This document shows, in pieces, positions 19,778-29,623 of a DNA stretch of 52,739 nt. The stretch's first letter is position 1. Each line of letters opens with the position of its first letter. The position numbers and the translations under genes were made by a program. The notes under the pieces are model-generated. The model saw nothing but the letters and a program-made list of their open reading frames with translations, made no database searches and had not been told where the DNA came from. Origin of the DNA: Bacteroidaceae bacterium (GTDB taxonomy: Bacteria > Bacteroidota > Bacteroidia > Bacteroidales > Bacteroidaceae); contig JAFTNZ010000038.1 in assembly GCA_017451645.1 (NCBI GenBank), forward strand, positions 1 to 52,739. Reading direction: 5' to 3'.

Positions 19778-21931
19778 TTATTTCATTTTCAGCACCACCG
19801 TATGCCCCTTCACCACCCGACTTCCTGCCGCAATACTTTGGGAAGAAACTTTACCGACTCCATTGACCATCACTCTCAGCCCACTACGCTCCATCAGATA
19901 GACAGCATCTTTGGCTCCCATTCCACGTACATCCGGAACACGCCCGTCAACCACCTCCATTTGTGTCAGTAACACTTCTTCACCTACAATATCAGCCTTA
20001 CCATAAACACCAGCCTTCTGATAATATCCATCCCATTCACTTTCTATGTCTAACTCGTCAAGCAAATAACGTGCATCACCGAGTTCACCAGGTTTGACAT
20101 CAGGAACCCTCACAGCACCCGAATCTGCAGCTTCTGCCAAACTGCGCTTCAGACTACCAGCCATCACCCGTTCAGCTATGCGACTGAAAACAGGCCCAGC
20201 CATTCCTCCTCCTGAAGCAGGATACCCAGGCTTACAAATTGCCACAAGCAAGCTGTATTTGGGTTGATCTGCAGGAAAGTATCCACAGAAACTCACCAAA
20301 TATTGCATCGGCCCGCTCTTATATCCGGCAGCACCTTGTGACACTTGAGCCGTACCCGTTTTACCTGCTACTGCAAATTGTTTACTACCCGCCTTTTTTC
20401 CCAATCCCTTGCTCACCACCATTTCCAACATATATTGTACCTTCTTCAAGGTTGTTTCCGAACATATAGCAGGTATAAGAACTTCAGTAGGAATCTCCTC
20501 TACAACTTCACCTCCTCGTACCACGGATTTCACAAATTTCGGTTTTACCATTACTCCCCCATTAGCTATGGCATTGTAAAAAGCCAATGTGTTGATAGGA
20601 GGTATTTGCGTTTCATATCCGATAGACATCCACGCCAAAGCTGTCTTAGACCAATAAGGACTACTGGGTCGTTTGATACGTGGAGTGGCTGACCCGGCAA
20701 AAGGCAATTCCAAATCAGCGGCCATCCCTATACGATAAAGGCCATCAACAAATTTCTCCGGCTGTTTGTAATAATAATCATCAATCAAACGAGACACACC
20801 TATATTTGATGATACCATCATCACTTCTGTGGCTGTGAGTTGCTGATAACCTCCACGATACCAATTGTGATCTTTCATTTTGCTGCCATGCATATTGTAA
20901 ATCCCACATCCTGTATCGACCACCGTAGATGTATCGATGACTCCATCTTCCAATGCCACCATCATTGAAGCAGTCTTGAAAGTCGATCCTGGTTCCATTA
21001 ATGCCGACACTGCATGATTCTGCATTTCATAATATTTTCCATCAGCAGCACGCGTCATATTGACTATTGCTTTCACTTCTCCTGTTTTCACCTCCATCAA
21101 CAAAGCTACTCCCATCGAAGCTTTCAATTCAACGAGTTTGTCCACCAATGCTTTTTCTGCTATATCCTGCATATTCACATCAATGGTTGTCACAATGTCA
21201 GCACCATCTACAGGAGCTTTATCTACGATATCAAGATAGGTATTTTTTACTTTCTGCCGATGTATCAATCCGTTTTCACCTTTCAAGATAGAGTCGTAAG
21301 CCAATTCCAATCCGTTTTTTGCGGAATCTGGATATCCGATGAAAGTATCGCCCAACGTGCGCATTGCCAATGAACCAAAAGGTTTTTTTCGTCGACTGAA
21401 GGGCAATCCGATAAATCCTCCTCGATACTGGTTCATCCGGAACACGGGCAATTTTTTTACTTCCTTGTACTGTATGTATGATATACGCTTAGGGTAAATG
21501 GGCCAATTGCGGCTCTTCTTTTTCCTTCCCTTGAGCAGATGAGCCTTGAATTCTGCCACACTTTTTTCTGGAAATATGCGATGCAACCCTCGGCAAATAG
21601 AGTCAATGTTGTTTTGCAACAGTGTATCTCTCCGATATTGATCTTTCTCCCGCTTCTCAGGATTTTTTTTCGATTCTGCTGTCATGAAATCCATGAATAT
21701 CTTATATTCAGGTAAACTACTGGCCATCAGTTGGCCGTCAGCAGAGAGAATGTTTCCCCGATTCGGTTTCTTCACAATATCGACCTTCACGAAGCGTGCA
21801 GCCACCTCTTCCCAATAATCGCGTCGGGCGAACATCAGGAAAGCAGCTTTTACAATGATAGACAATGCTACAACCACCATGATGGCAACTACAGAGAAGT
21901 AGCGCATCGATATGTTCTTTCTAAAATCCAA
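19778..21931 (-). CDS. ftsI: Septal class B penicillin-binding protein FtsI with PASTA domain
   Basis: The product has 717 residues. One N-terminal membrane anchor (about 11-34) is followed by a pedestal and a transpeptidase domain. The active-site motifs are S316-T-F-K319, SSN (in [12 protein letters not shown]) and KTG (in [11 protein letters not shown]). The last 65 residues form one PASTA domain ([22 protein letters not shown] onwards), which is unusual for proteobacterial FtsI but known in Bacteroidetes. It crosslinks septal peptidoglycan together with FtsW. It is 48 bp after the ftsL-like gene. Confidence 0.95.
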   Translation of the reverse strand: MDFRKNISMRYFSVVAIMVVVALSIIVKAAFLMFARRDYWEEVAARFVKVDIVKKPNRGNILSADGQLMASSLPEYKIFMDFMTAESKKNPEKREKDQYRRDTLLQNNIDSICRGLHRIFPEKSVAEFKAHLLKGRKKKSRNWPIYPKRISYIQYKEVKKLPVFRMNQYRGGFIGLPFSRRKKPFGSLAMRTLGDTFIGYPDSAKNGLELAYDSILKGENGLIHRQKVKNTYLDIVDKAPVDGADIVTTIDVNMQDIAEKALVDKLVELKASMGVALLMEVKTGEVKAIVNMTRAADGKYYEMQNHAVSALMEPGSTFKTASMMVALEDGVIDTSTVVDTGCGIYNMHGSKMKDHNWYRGGYQQLTATEVMMVSSNIGVSRLIDDYYYKQPEKFVDGLYRIGMAADLELPFAGSATPRIKRPSSPYWSKTALAWMSIGYETQIPPINTLAFYNAIANGGVMVKPKFVKSVVRGGEVVEEIPTEVLIPAICSETTLKKVQYMLEMVVSKGLGKKAGSKQFAVAGKTGTAQVSQGAAGYKSGPMQYLVSFCGYFPADQPKYSLLVAICKPGYPASGGGMAGPVFSRIAERVMAGSLKRSLAEAADSGAVRVPDVKPGELGDARYLLDELDIESEWDGYYQKAGVYGKADIVGEEVLLTQMEVVDGRVPDVRGMGAKDAVYLMERSGLRVMVNGVGKVSSQSIAAGSRVVKGHTVVLKMK

Positions 21932-21979
21932 GATATACCTTTATTTTAAACGTTCTATACTCTCTTTTTTCTAAACCAC

Positions 21980-22375
21980 TCATTCCACGACATAGGGTGG
22001 AGCCGTTGATGTCTGCAGTTCACTGTTCTTCTCCGACACATACTCCTCTATGCGAGACTGCCGGGTACGCTCTGTCAACTCGCTTGACCGTGTCAATGCA
22101 TCGTATTTAATATCCACCAACTGTTTGCGCAAGCGATCTATTTCTATCATTTCCTGCTGGCAGGAATACCGGTTGCTTATGTATATCACTGTGTATATGG
22201 TAATCAGTGCCAACAACAATGCCTGCCTACGTAAAAATCCTCCTATCAGAAAATCTCCTAGAAAAATACTTTTCAAAGTAATCTTCCTTCCTGTTGAGGA
22301 CACATCTCCCCGCTTGTTATCCTCACCATTGCTTTTGGGCATTTCACCCTGTCTGTCCAAAACTTCGTTCCTCAT
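21980..22375 (-). CDS. FtsL-like cell division protein
   Basis: The product has 131 residues. A charged cytoplasmic tail (1-55) precedes a single membrane helix (about 57-77, ALLLALITIYTVIYI) and a periplasmic coiled coil (about 82-120). That architecture and its place between rsmH and ftsI define the FtsL slot of the cluster; sequence similarity to E. coli FtsL is not visible by eye. Its ATG overlaps the rsmH stop by 4 bp, so the two are translationally coupled. Confidence 0.85.
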   Translation of the reverse strand: MRNEVLDRQGEMPKSNGEDNKRGDVSSTGRKITLKSIFLGDFLIGGFLRRQALLLALITIYTVIYISNRYSCQQEMIEIDRLRKQLVDIKYDALTRSSELTERTRQSRIEEYVSEKNSELQTSTAPPYVVE

Positions 22376-23310
22376 TCTTCTATTTTTTCCGCTATCCTCA
22401 ATTTAGCACTCCGTGAACGTGGATTCTGTTCCAATTCCTTTTCACTTGGAGTTATTACTTTCCCTGTCAATGCACGCAAAGGCGAAGTGACACGTCCGAA
22501 AAAATCTTGTTTGGCATTCCCCTCTACATTTCCTGTTTTCATCATATTCTTTACCATACGATCTTCTAACGAATGATAGGTAATGACCACCAACCGCCCT
22601 CCCGGCTTCAAAGTCTTCACTGCATCCTGCAGCACTTCACGCAAAGCATCCATCTCCTGATTCACTTCAATGCGTAATGCCTGAAACACTTTTGCTAGCT
22701 CCTTTTTTTCACGCTCGCGTCCGAAAAGAGGTTTGACAATATCCAAAAAGTCACCAATCGTTTCAATCTGACGTTTTCCTCTTGCTTTCACAATGGCAGT
22801 CGCTATACGTCGGCTGTTCTTCAACTCTCCATAAAGATAAAAGATGTTAGCCAAACTATCTTCACTAAGAGTATTCACCAATTCAGCTGCAGTCCGTCCC
22901 GCCCGTTTGTTCATGCGCATATCCAATCTGCCATCAAATCTGAATGAGAATCCACGTTCAGCCTCGTCCAGATGATGAGATGAGACACCCAAGTCCGCCA
23001 AAATAGCATCCACTCTTCCCGCTGTGCCATAATAACGCATGAAGTTATTCAGATAACGGAAATTACTGCGTACAAAAGTGAATCTTGAGTCAGCAGGTAT
23101 ATTCCGTTCCGCATCCTCATCCTGATCAAATCCGTAAAGATGGGCATCTTCGTCCATACGTGCCAATATTTCACGTGAATGACCTGCTCCTCCCAATGTC
23201 AAATCAACATAGATACCTCCAGAGGTTATATTCATCCCCTCCAAAGCTTCATGCAACATCACAGGTACGTGATATCCATTCACTTTATTCGTTTCTTTTC
23301 CCTTCATCAT
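22372..23310 (-). CDS. rsmH: 16S rRNA (cytosine-1402 N4)-methyltransferase RsmH
   Basis: The product has 312 residues. It methylates N4 of C1402 in the ribosomal P site using S-adenosylmethionine. Motifs: HVPVMLHEALEGM, VDLTLGGAGHSREIL (SAM loop), ILADLGVSSHHLDEAERGFSFR, and VVITYHSLEDRMVK. Two adjacent ATGs (23310 and 23307) follow GGAGG; spacing favours the second, giving 311 residues. A longer in-frame start at 23337 would overlap mraZ and is unlikely. Confidence 0.95.
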   Translation of the reverse strand: MMKGKETNKVNGYHVPVMLHEALEGMNITSGGIYVDLTLGGAGHSREILARMDEDAHLYGFDQDEDAERNIPADSRFTFVRSNFRYLNNFMRYYGTAGRVDAILADLGVSSHHLDEAERGFSFRFDGRLDMRMNKRAGRTAAELVNTLSEDSLANIFYLYGELKNSRRIATAIVKARGKRQIETIGDFLDIVKPLFGREREKKELAKVFQALRIEVNQEMDALREVLQDAVKTLKPGGRLVVITYHSLEDRMVKNMMKTGNVEGNAKQDFFGRVTSPLRALTGKVITPSEKELEQNPRSRSAKLRIAEKIEE

Positions 23311-23323
23311 CACCTCCACATAT

Positions 23324-23794
23324 CTATAGAGCGGCATCTTTGCTCAAATCCATCAATTTTTCCAATTCTTCACTGAATTTTTCTGGTGACATGAAAGGTG
23401 CATCAACTTTTTCACGAGCCCACACTTCAATCACGTCATCCATCCCAATAAATCTAACATCTTGTACAATGCCAACCATATCGCGGTAACGCCGAGGCAG
23501 AAGAATACGCCCATTGGCATCTGGCACCAGCACTTCAGCATCAGCAGTAAACTGCCTGAAAATATTTTGTTCATGACTATTCCACCGACTAAGTTTCCCC
23601 CGCAAAATTTCCAACTGTGTTTCCCATATCGATTCGGGATAGATGACCAGACAATCCTGAAAGACATCCTTGCGCATAACCATACCTTCTTCACCGGCTT
23701 CCTGCATTACTTTACGAAAGTTTGCCGGGAAAAAAATTCGGCCTTTTGCATCGGCTTTAGCATCACTGCTCCCTATAAATCGAATACCCCTCAT
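23324..23794 (-). CDS. mraZ: Transcriptional regulator MraZ
   Basis: The product has 156 residues. Two AbrB-like half-domains are seen, each with the family motif: DAKGR at 15-19 and DANGR at 92-96. In E. coli and mycoplasmas MraZ assembles into rings and binds TGGGN direct repeats in its own promoter. The start at 23794 gives the family-standard N-terminus; an in-frame ATG at 23851 would be inside the putative operator. It heads the division cluster. Confidence 0.93.
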   Translation of the reverse strand: MRGIRFIGSSDAKADAKGRIFFPANFRKVMQEAGEEGMVMRKDVFQDCLVIYPESIWETQLEILRGKLSRWNSHEQNIFRQFTADAEVLVPDANGRILLPRRYRDMVGIVQDVRFIGMDDVIEVWAREKVDAPFMSPEKFSEELEKLMDLSKDAAL

Positions 23795-23833
23795 TTTAGT
23801 AGAAATAGAATTTGGCCGTAAAATTACACAATT

Positions 23834-23848
23834 CCCCACAATTCCCCA
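23834..23848 (-). promoter_or_regulatory. Probable MraZ autoregulatory operator
   Basis: On the coding strand TGGGG occurs twice (23848-23844 and 23838-23834) with exactly 5 bp between, inside the 10-bp direct repeat TGTGGGGAAT x2. E. coli MraZ is known to bind TGGGN repeats spaced by 5 bp. The sites lie 40-54 bp upstream of the mraZ ATG. No clean -33/-7 pair could be placed with confidence next to them. Confidence 0.7.
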
Positions 23849-24051
23849 CACTTTTTATGAAAAAAGTTTCAAAAAGGTTATAAACAGACTTGTTAATAAC
23901 TACAATACGCTGATTTTAAAGCTTCTGAAAACGATGACCAAAAGGAGCTTTCTGGTATTTTGAAAGTAGAAATTAAGAAGAAATAGGAATATCTTATGCT
24001 GATGTGAATGATTTTGAATTTTGGAAATCCAACATATCAAAAGCTAACAAA

Positions 24052-26055
24052 TTATACTTTCGTACGATACTGATGAGGTGTTACACCAAACTGTTTCTTA
24101 AAATGATTGTAGAACTGATTAGAATTCCCAACACCACATTGTAAGCGAATTTCCTCTATTGTTAAATCTGTTTCCAACAAAAGATGTGCAATATGCTCCA
24201 TACGCACCTTTCTCAACATTTCCGAAGGTGTCTTGCCTGTTACTTCCTTTATGCGTGTATATAACCGTGTACGGCTCAAATGCATCTGTACAGCCAATTC
24301 ATCCACCGTGAATTCCGGATTTTCGGCATTCAATGATAAAATAGTCTGCAACCTATTATAAAACCGCAGATCCTTCGGGTTGAGCACACTTTTTTCATCA
24401 TTGTCTTTTTGCATTGTTTCTCTTTCAGTTTGTTCCTCAAGCTCTCTTTTTACCCCCGAATGCTTTTCTCTGTATTTTCTTTTGTACACAAAGACACCTG
24501 ATATACCCCCTATAACTAATATATACAATATTTGGTCAGACCATTGACTCCACCAAGGGTGTTCAATGAAAAAAGTATAAGATGAAACCTCTCCCCAACA
24601 ATCACTACTATCGGCAGACCGCACATGAAATACATACATTCCTGGAGATAAATTATGGTAAACGGCAGTATGACCGGAAGTAATTTCACTCCATTCATTC
24701 TCTATCCCTTCCAAATAATATTGATAACGAACGGAACGGATATCCGCATACTGAAAATTGGAAAAATACAAAGTCAATTTTCTATGTTTTCCTTCTAGTT
24801 CTAAAGGCGTTCTATCTGGGGTAAAATGCTGATTTCCATAAATAATATCGGTGACTACGCTTACAGAATGGACTTCATTTTTTTGACTAATTCTCAAACA
24901 GAGCACACCATCTCTTTTTTTACCTATCCATATACACCCCGTCCGATCTGAAACCATAGCAGTAATGCTATCCCCCTTCTGTACTATCGGACATTTGTCC
25001 AGTTCATTTTGTTCAATATCATAAATCCATAATCCTTCATCGTGTACAGCTATAGCTTCTATGTCGGCATTCACCTTTGCATAAAGAGGGGAATAGCGTT
25101 CTTTTTTCCTAACTTCATCTGATTTCAAACGTTTTACTTCTCCATTGCTCCTGTAGCAGAGCCACTCTCCCCTTTCATCCTCTACCATCACATCCCCCTC
25201 ATGTTCAGAGAATACACTGCCATCAGGCGCTTGCCATTCCTCAGGCGAGGTGAATATGCCATCAATGATATGATAGGCATAAGTTCTTCCAGAAGAAAAT
25301 AATAGCAATTGTTCATTCCAAACAGACTTATCCGAGCAATTGCTCAAATCAGCGAGCAAATTGGCAGGAAACAGCGTCTCTCTCACAACACGTCTGGAAA
25401 CATTATATATAATTATCCTGTCGGAAGCGATAGCTAAACATATGTTACGATAAACTGCTATGTGACGAACATTATCCGAATGAGGAAGCATCCTCTCAAA
25501 TCCATTTAAATATACTCCATCATTAGTCAATATCCAATCATTTCCGGCTTGATCAGAACATATATCATTCACTTTTTTACTGAACTCCTCTTTATGTATC
25601 TTGCCTCCTACAAAACGTACTCGTCTGCATTTCTCCCCATCACCATATTGCCACAAATACAGCTTTCCCACGTATTGTTGTGCAAATTTACCCGAATCTT
25701 CTCCTTGGTCAAATTCTATGAAACAGTGCTTTTTAAGGTCCAAACAATCAGTCCCTCCCTGCTTGTACAGAATCCATAAAACCCCGTTTTTTTTATCTTC
25801 TGTCAGACAAACAACATCTTGACTATTTTTCCTGTCAGATTCAATCTTTCGCAACCAATATCCGTCATACCTATATATTCCCTTATCGGTAGCAATCCAC
25901 ATATATCCCTGTTCATCTTGCAGTATTTTTACAATTTCACACTCTTCCAAGCCATCTTTAGCCGATAATCGTTCAATATCATACCCACCTATGGCCCAAA
26001 GAACTGTCTGAAACAGCATAGCGACAAGACACAAGAACCATTTTTCTTTTTTCAT
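24052..26055 (-). CDS. Membrane-spanning propeller/Y_Y_Y sensor with AraC-type DNA-binding domain
   Basis: The product has 667 residues. A signal or anchor segment (about 5-22) is followed by propeller motifs (GYMWIATDKGIYRYDG; GVLWILYKQGG; GCIWIGKKRDGVL), a Y_Y_Y-like domain (about 435-500, with YQYYLEGIENEW and YVFHVRSAD), one membrane helix (about 507-525), a charged linker and an AraC/HTH_18 domain (about 575-667, ending NQFYNHFKKQFGVTPHQYRTKV). No histidine kinase or receiver is present, unlike Bacteroides hybrid two-component systems. It is therefore likely a one-component transmembrane regulator sensing a periplasmic ligand. The ATG at 26055 overlaps the lgt stop (ATGA). Confidence 0.85.
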   Translation of the reverse strand: MKKEKWFLCLVAMLFQTVLWAIGGYDIERLSAKDGLEECEIVKILQDEQGYMWIATDKGIYRYDGYWLRKIESDRKNSQDVVCLTEDKKNGVLWILYKQGGTDCLDLKKHCFIEFDQGEDSGKFAQQYVGKLYLWQYGDGEKCRRVRFVGGKIHKEEFSKKVNDICSDQAGNDWILTNDGVYLNGFERMLPHSDNVRHIAVYRNICLAIASDRIIIYNVSRRVVRETLFPANLLADLSNCSDKSVWNEQLLLFSSGRTYAYHIIDGIFTSPEEWQAPDGSVFSEHEGDVMVEDERGEWLCYRSNGEVKRLKSDEVRKKERYSPLYAKVNADIEAIAVHDEGLWIYDIEQNELDKCPIVQKGDSITAMVSDRTGCIWIGKKRDGVLCLRISQKNEVHSVSVVTDIIYGNQHFTPDRTPLELEGKHRKLTLYFSNFQYADIRSVRYQYYLEGIENEWSEITSGHTAVYHNLSPGMYVFHVRSADSSDCWGEVSSYTFFIEHPWWSQWSDQILYILVIGGISGVFVYKRKYREKHSGVKRELEEQTERETMQKDNDEKSVLNPKDLRFYNRLQTILSLNAENPEFTVDELAVQMHLSRTRLYTRIKEVTGKTPSEMLRKVRMEHIAHLLLETDLTIEEIRLQCGVGNSNQFYNHFKKQFGVTPHQYRTKV

Positions 26056-26885
26056 TTTTGCTCTCCCCATCGGCGCAGCCATGGTCCACCTTTCATGCAA
26101 GCAATGCCTATAATTATGAATGGCACACTCAGCCATTGCCCCATATCCAACACCATTCCTTGTTCGAAATCTACCTGTATTTCTTTACAGAATTCCACAA
26201 AAAATCTGAATGTAAAAATAGTAGCCAAACAATAACCGAAGAAAAATCCCGAACCTACCTGTTCAGGCTTTTTCTTGTAAATGTTCCATCCTACAACAAA
26301 AAAGATGAAATAAGCGATAGCTTCATAAAGTTGAGCCGGATGACGCGCAAAATCTTCTCCATTCTGTACAAAAACAAATCCCCAAGGCAAATCAGTTGCC
26401 TTACCGACAATTTCACTGTTCATCAGATTTCCTATCCGTATCAGACAAGCCGTAACAGGAGTAGCAATGGCAATGTTATCCAACACACGCAATATGTTTA
26501 CCTTCGTCTTACGAACATAAAACCACAAAGCTATCATTAATCCTAAAGTTCCTCCATGACTGGCCAATCCTTGATACCCAACCATTTTCCATCCATTGGC
26601 AGTCTCACGGAAAGGCAACAACATTTCAATAGGATGACTCAGATAAAAAGCGGGTTCGTAGAACAGGCAGTGCCCCAAACGAGCACCGATAAGAATACCA
26701 AAAAAACAGTAAAAAGCTAATGGGTCGAACTTCTCGTCCGAAATTCGTTGCTCCTTATAAAGATGCTGTACAATGAAATAAGCCAATGCCAATCCTATAA
26801 TCCAACAGAGCGAATAATACCGTAAGGAGAAATCACCTATAGAGAACAAATCCATAGACGGATTCCATATTATTTGAAGTAACAT
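26052..26885 (-). CDS. lgt: Prolipoprotein diacylglyceryl transferase
   Basis: The product has 277 residues. It transfers diacylglycerol from phosphatidylglycerol to the lipobox cysteine of prelipoproteins in the inner membrane. About seven membrane segments are visible. The Lgt signature region is IRIGNLMNSEIVGKATDLPWG, with the RHPAQLYEA motif further on. Its stop overlaps the start of the AraC-type regulator, an unusual partner for lgt. Confidence 0.96.
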   Translation of the reverse strand: MLLQIIWNPSMDLFSIGDFSLRYYSLCWIIGLALAYFIVQHLYKEQRISDEKFDPLAFYCFFGILIGARLGHCLFYEPAFYLSHPIEMLLPFRETANGWKMVGYQGLASHGGTLGLMIALWFYVRKTKVNILRVLDNIAIATPVTACLIRIGNLMNSEIVGKATDLPWGFVFVQNGEDFARHPAQLYEAIAYFIFFVVGWNIYKKKPEQVGSGFFFGYCLATIFTFRFFVEFCKEIQVDFEQGMVLDMGQWLSVPFIIIGIACMKGGPWLRRWGEQK

Positions 26886-26972
26886 AATTCAGCTTTATTC
26901 TTTCCTTCTCTCTCTCCGAGAGAAAACAACTATTTTTTATCTCATCCCTCCTTGAAAGAAAATGGAGAATCA

Positions 26973-28076
26973 TTATACATTAAAACGGAAATGCATAATA
27001 TCTCCATCTTGTACCACATATTCCTTTCCTTCTACTCCCATTTTACCAGCTTCCTTGACGGCTGATTCTGAGCCATACTTGATAAAATCATCGTACTTGA
27101 TAACTTCAGCACGGATAAACCCTTTTTCAAAATCAGTATGTATCACACCTGCACACTGTGGTGCCTTCCACCCCTTCCGATAGGTCCAAGCCTTCACTTC
27201 CATTTCACCTGCTGTGATAAAAGTCTCCAGATTTAGCAATTTATAAATGGCCTTTATAAGACGGTCGCATCCAGACTCCTTCAATCCTAAATCCTCAAGG
27301 AATATCTGTTTCTCTTCATAGTCATCCAATTCCGCTATATCCGCTTCTGTTTGTGCACTGATAATGAGCAGTTCGGCTTCTTCATCTTTGATGGCTTCAC
27401 GCACAGCCTCTACATAAGGATTTCCGATGGCTGCAGCGGTATCATCCACATTACATACATAAAGTACTGGTTTTGTTGTCAATAAAAAAAGATTTTTTGC
27501 TGCAATTTCTTCATCTTCCGTATCAAAAGTGACTGTTCGTGCCGATTTTCCCTGCAACAATGCATCCCGATACCTGAGCAGGACATCGTATTCTATCTTA
27601 GCCAACTTGTCACCTCCCACTTTGGCTTGCTTTTCCACACGCTTGATTCGATTCTCTACCGTCTCCAAATCCTTCAATTGTAACTCTGTATCAATGATTT
27701 CTTTATCACGTACAGGATTCACAGAACCATCTACATGTACAATGTTATCGTTATCAAAACAACGTAACACATGAATGATTGCGTCCGTTTCACGGATGTT
27801 CCCTAAAAATTGGTTTCCCAATCCTTCACCCTGACTGGCTCCTTTTACCAATCCGGCAATATCCACAATGTCACACGTAGCTGGCACAATACGTCCAGGG
27901 TGTACTAATTCTGCCAACTTGTTCAGTCGCTCATCGGGTACAGAAATTTGTCCCTGCTGTGCATCTATGGTGCAAAAAGGATAATTGGCACTCTGTGCCT
28001 TTGCGCTTGACAAACAATTGAAAAGTGTAGATTTCCCCACATTCGGTAATCCTACAATACCTGCTTTTAATGCCAT
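26973..28076 (-). CDS. ychF: Redox-/ribosome-associated GTPase-like ATPase YchF (OLA1 family)
   Basis: The product has 367 residues. The P-loop GLPNVGKSTLFNCL, switch region and DIAGLVKGASQGEGLGNQFL are typical Obg-family features; the C-terminal TGS domain ends with the family motif VQDGDIMHFRFNV. YchF prefers ATP to GTP and associates with ribosomes. A minus-strand TATCTTTG at 28130-28123 is a likely -7 box. lgt follows 87 bp downstream. Confidence 0.96.
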   Translation of the reverse strand: MALKAGIVGLPNVGKSTLFNCLSSAKAQSANYPFCTIDAQQGQISVPDERLNKLAELVHPGRIVPATCDIVDIAGLVKGASQGEGLGNQFLGNIRETDAIIHVLRCFDNDNIVHVDGSVNPVRDKEIIDTELQLKDLETVENRIKRVEKQAKVGGDKLAKIEYDVLLRYRDALLQGKSARTVTFDTEDEEIAAKNLFLLTTKPVLYVCNVDDTAAAIGNPYVEAVREAIKDEEAELLIISAQTEADIAELDDYEEKQIFLEDLGLKESGCDRLIKAIYKLLNLETFITAGEMEVKAWTYRKGWKAPQCAGVIHTDFEKGFIRAEVIKYDDFIKYGSESAVKEAGKMGVEGKEYVVQDGDIMHFRFNV

Positions 28077-28122
28077 ATATGATTGAATGTTTTTTTTTTG
28101 AAGTACATAATGAAATATCCTG

Positions 28123-28130
28123 CAAAGATA
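28123..28130 (-). promoter_or_regulatory. -7 box of ychF promoter
   Basis: TATCTTTG on the minus strand, 47 bp before the ychF ATG, matches TAnnTTTG. The -33 position, about 20 bp upstream, reads GTTTA, a partial match. Confidence 0.6.
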
Positions 28131-28205
28131 GTGTTTTTTCTTGGTTAATAGGTAAACTCCACCGTTTTTTTACTTCCAAATGCAATCTATCTGAAAAAAA
28201 TACAT

Positions 28206-28213
28206 TACATTTG
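28206..28213 (+). promoter_or_regulatory. -7 box of the response regulator/kinase operon
   Basis: TACATTTG matches TAnnTTTG, 31 bp before the ATG at 28244. No convincing -33 box is seen. It is divergent from the ychF promoter about 80 bp away. Confidence 0.55.
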
Positions 28214-28243
28214 CAGCAAACAATGGCAAATTTGACAGCATAG

Positions 28244-29623
28244 ATGGAACAAAAGAAAGACAAACCTTATGGAAAAGTGCTTGTGGTAGATGACAACGAA
28301 GATGTTCTTTTTGCACTCAACATGATACTTAAACCCCATGTGGAAGCTGTGCGGGTAACTACCCAACCTGCCCGTGTAGAACATTATATCACAACATTTT
28401 GTCCCGATGTGGTACTGCTTGATATGAATTTCACAATTGATACAGTCGAAGGTGAAGAAGGATTTGAACTTCTGCAACATATTCTGACATTGGAACCACA
28501 AACTTCTGTCATTATGATGACAGCTTATGGCGACACTGAAAAGGCTGTACGAGCCATTAGGCAAGGAGCTGTCGATTTCATTTGCAAACCATGGGAAAAC
28601 GACAAACTGTTGGCCTCACTTCTTGCAGCTATACGCCTGAAGCAGTCTCGTCAGGAGGTTTTCCGCATGAAAGAACACATCAGCATGCTCAGTCCTCACA
28701 CATCAGACATTATAGGCCAATCACCGGCCATGCAACGTGTGTTTGCCATGATAGAACAAGTGCGGAATACGGATGCGAATGTACTCATTTTGGGAGAAAA
28801 TGGAACTGGTAAAGATTTGGTTGCCAATGCATTGGCAAATCCATCTTTAGAACGCGGAGCACCTTATGTATGCGTTGACTTAGGAAGTATTCCTGAAACA
28901 CTTTTCGAAAGCGAACTCTTCGGTTACGAAAAAGGAGCCTTTACTGATGCGCGTCAGGCAAAAGCCGGACGTATGGAATTGGCCGACGGAGGTACTCTTT
29001 TTCTCGATGAAATAGGCAATTTGTCTCCGGCCATGCAGTCAAAACTACTTACAGCCATAGAGAAGAAGCAAATTATGCGTGTAGGTTCTACCCATTCACG
29101 AAGCATAGAAATGCGACTTATTTGTGCCACTAATGCCGACATACGTCGTATGGTACGTGAAGGTACGTTCAGACAAGATCTTCTTTATCGTATCAATACG
29201 GTAGAAATACACATTCCGCCTTTGCGCGAACGCGAAGGCGATGTAAAATTGCTGGCACACTTTTTTCTCAAGCAATTTTCAGACAAATACAAAAAAAATA
29301 TCGATAACTTTTCAGAAAAGGCCATACATAAGTTACAAATGTATAACTGGCCCGGCAATGTGCGCGAACTGCAACATACTATCGAACGGGCTGTAATCCT
29401 TTGCAACACATCCACTATAGAATCAGCCAACCTGATGCTTTTACCCATCAATGAAGTACAAGAAATTACTGATAAATTGCCTACACTCAATCTCGACGAA
29501 CTGGAACGAAGAGCTGTGTCCGAAGCTATGAAAAATGCCAAAGGAAATCCACAGCAAGCAGCCGAATTGTTGGGTATCAGCCGATATGCCATTTATCGGA
29601 AATTAGAAAAACATCATCTATGA
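28244..29623 (+). CDS. Sigma-54-dependent response regulator (NtrC family)
   Basis: The product has 459 residues. Receiver domain (about 10-125): acidic pair D16-D17, phosphoacceptor D60, T93 and K115. AAA+ domain (about 155-390): Walker A GENGTGKD (184-191), the sigma-54 contact loop as GAFTDA (231-236, the usual motif is GAFTGA), Walker B GGTLFLDEIGN, and the PGNVREL motif. The C-terminus is a Fis-type helix-turn-helix (GNPQQAAELLGISRYAIYRKLEK). It activates sigma-54 promoters after phosphorylation, presumably by the kinase whose ATG overlaps its stop by 4 bp. The target genes are unknown. Confidence 0.93.
   Translation: MEQKKDKPYGKVLVVDDNEDVLFALNMILKPHVEAVRVTTQPARVEHYITTFCPDVVLLDMNFTIDTVEGEEGFELLQHILTLEPQTSVIMMTAYGDTEKAVRAIRQGAVDFICKPWENDKLLASLLAAIRLKQSRQEVFRMKEHISMLSPHTSDIIGQSPAMQRVFAMIEQVRNTDANVLILGENGTGKDLVANALANPSLERGAPYVCVDLGSIPETLFESELFGYEKGAFTDARQAKAGRMELADGGTLFLDEIGNLSPAMQSKLLTAIEKKQIMRVGSTHSRSIEMRLICATNADIRRMVREGTFRQDLLYRINTVEIHIPPLREREGDVKLLAHFFLKQFSDKYKKNIDNFSEKAIHKLQMYNWPGNVRELQHTIERAVILCNTSTIESANLMLLPINEVQEITDKLPTLNLDELERRAVSEAMKNAKGNPQQAAELLGISRYAIYRKLEKHHL

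Noticed and set aside
26886-26972. Terminator between ychF and lgt
   Set aside because: A short TTCTCTC/GAGAGAA hairpin exists but no T-run follows in the direction of transcription.
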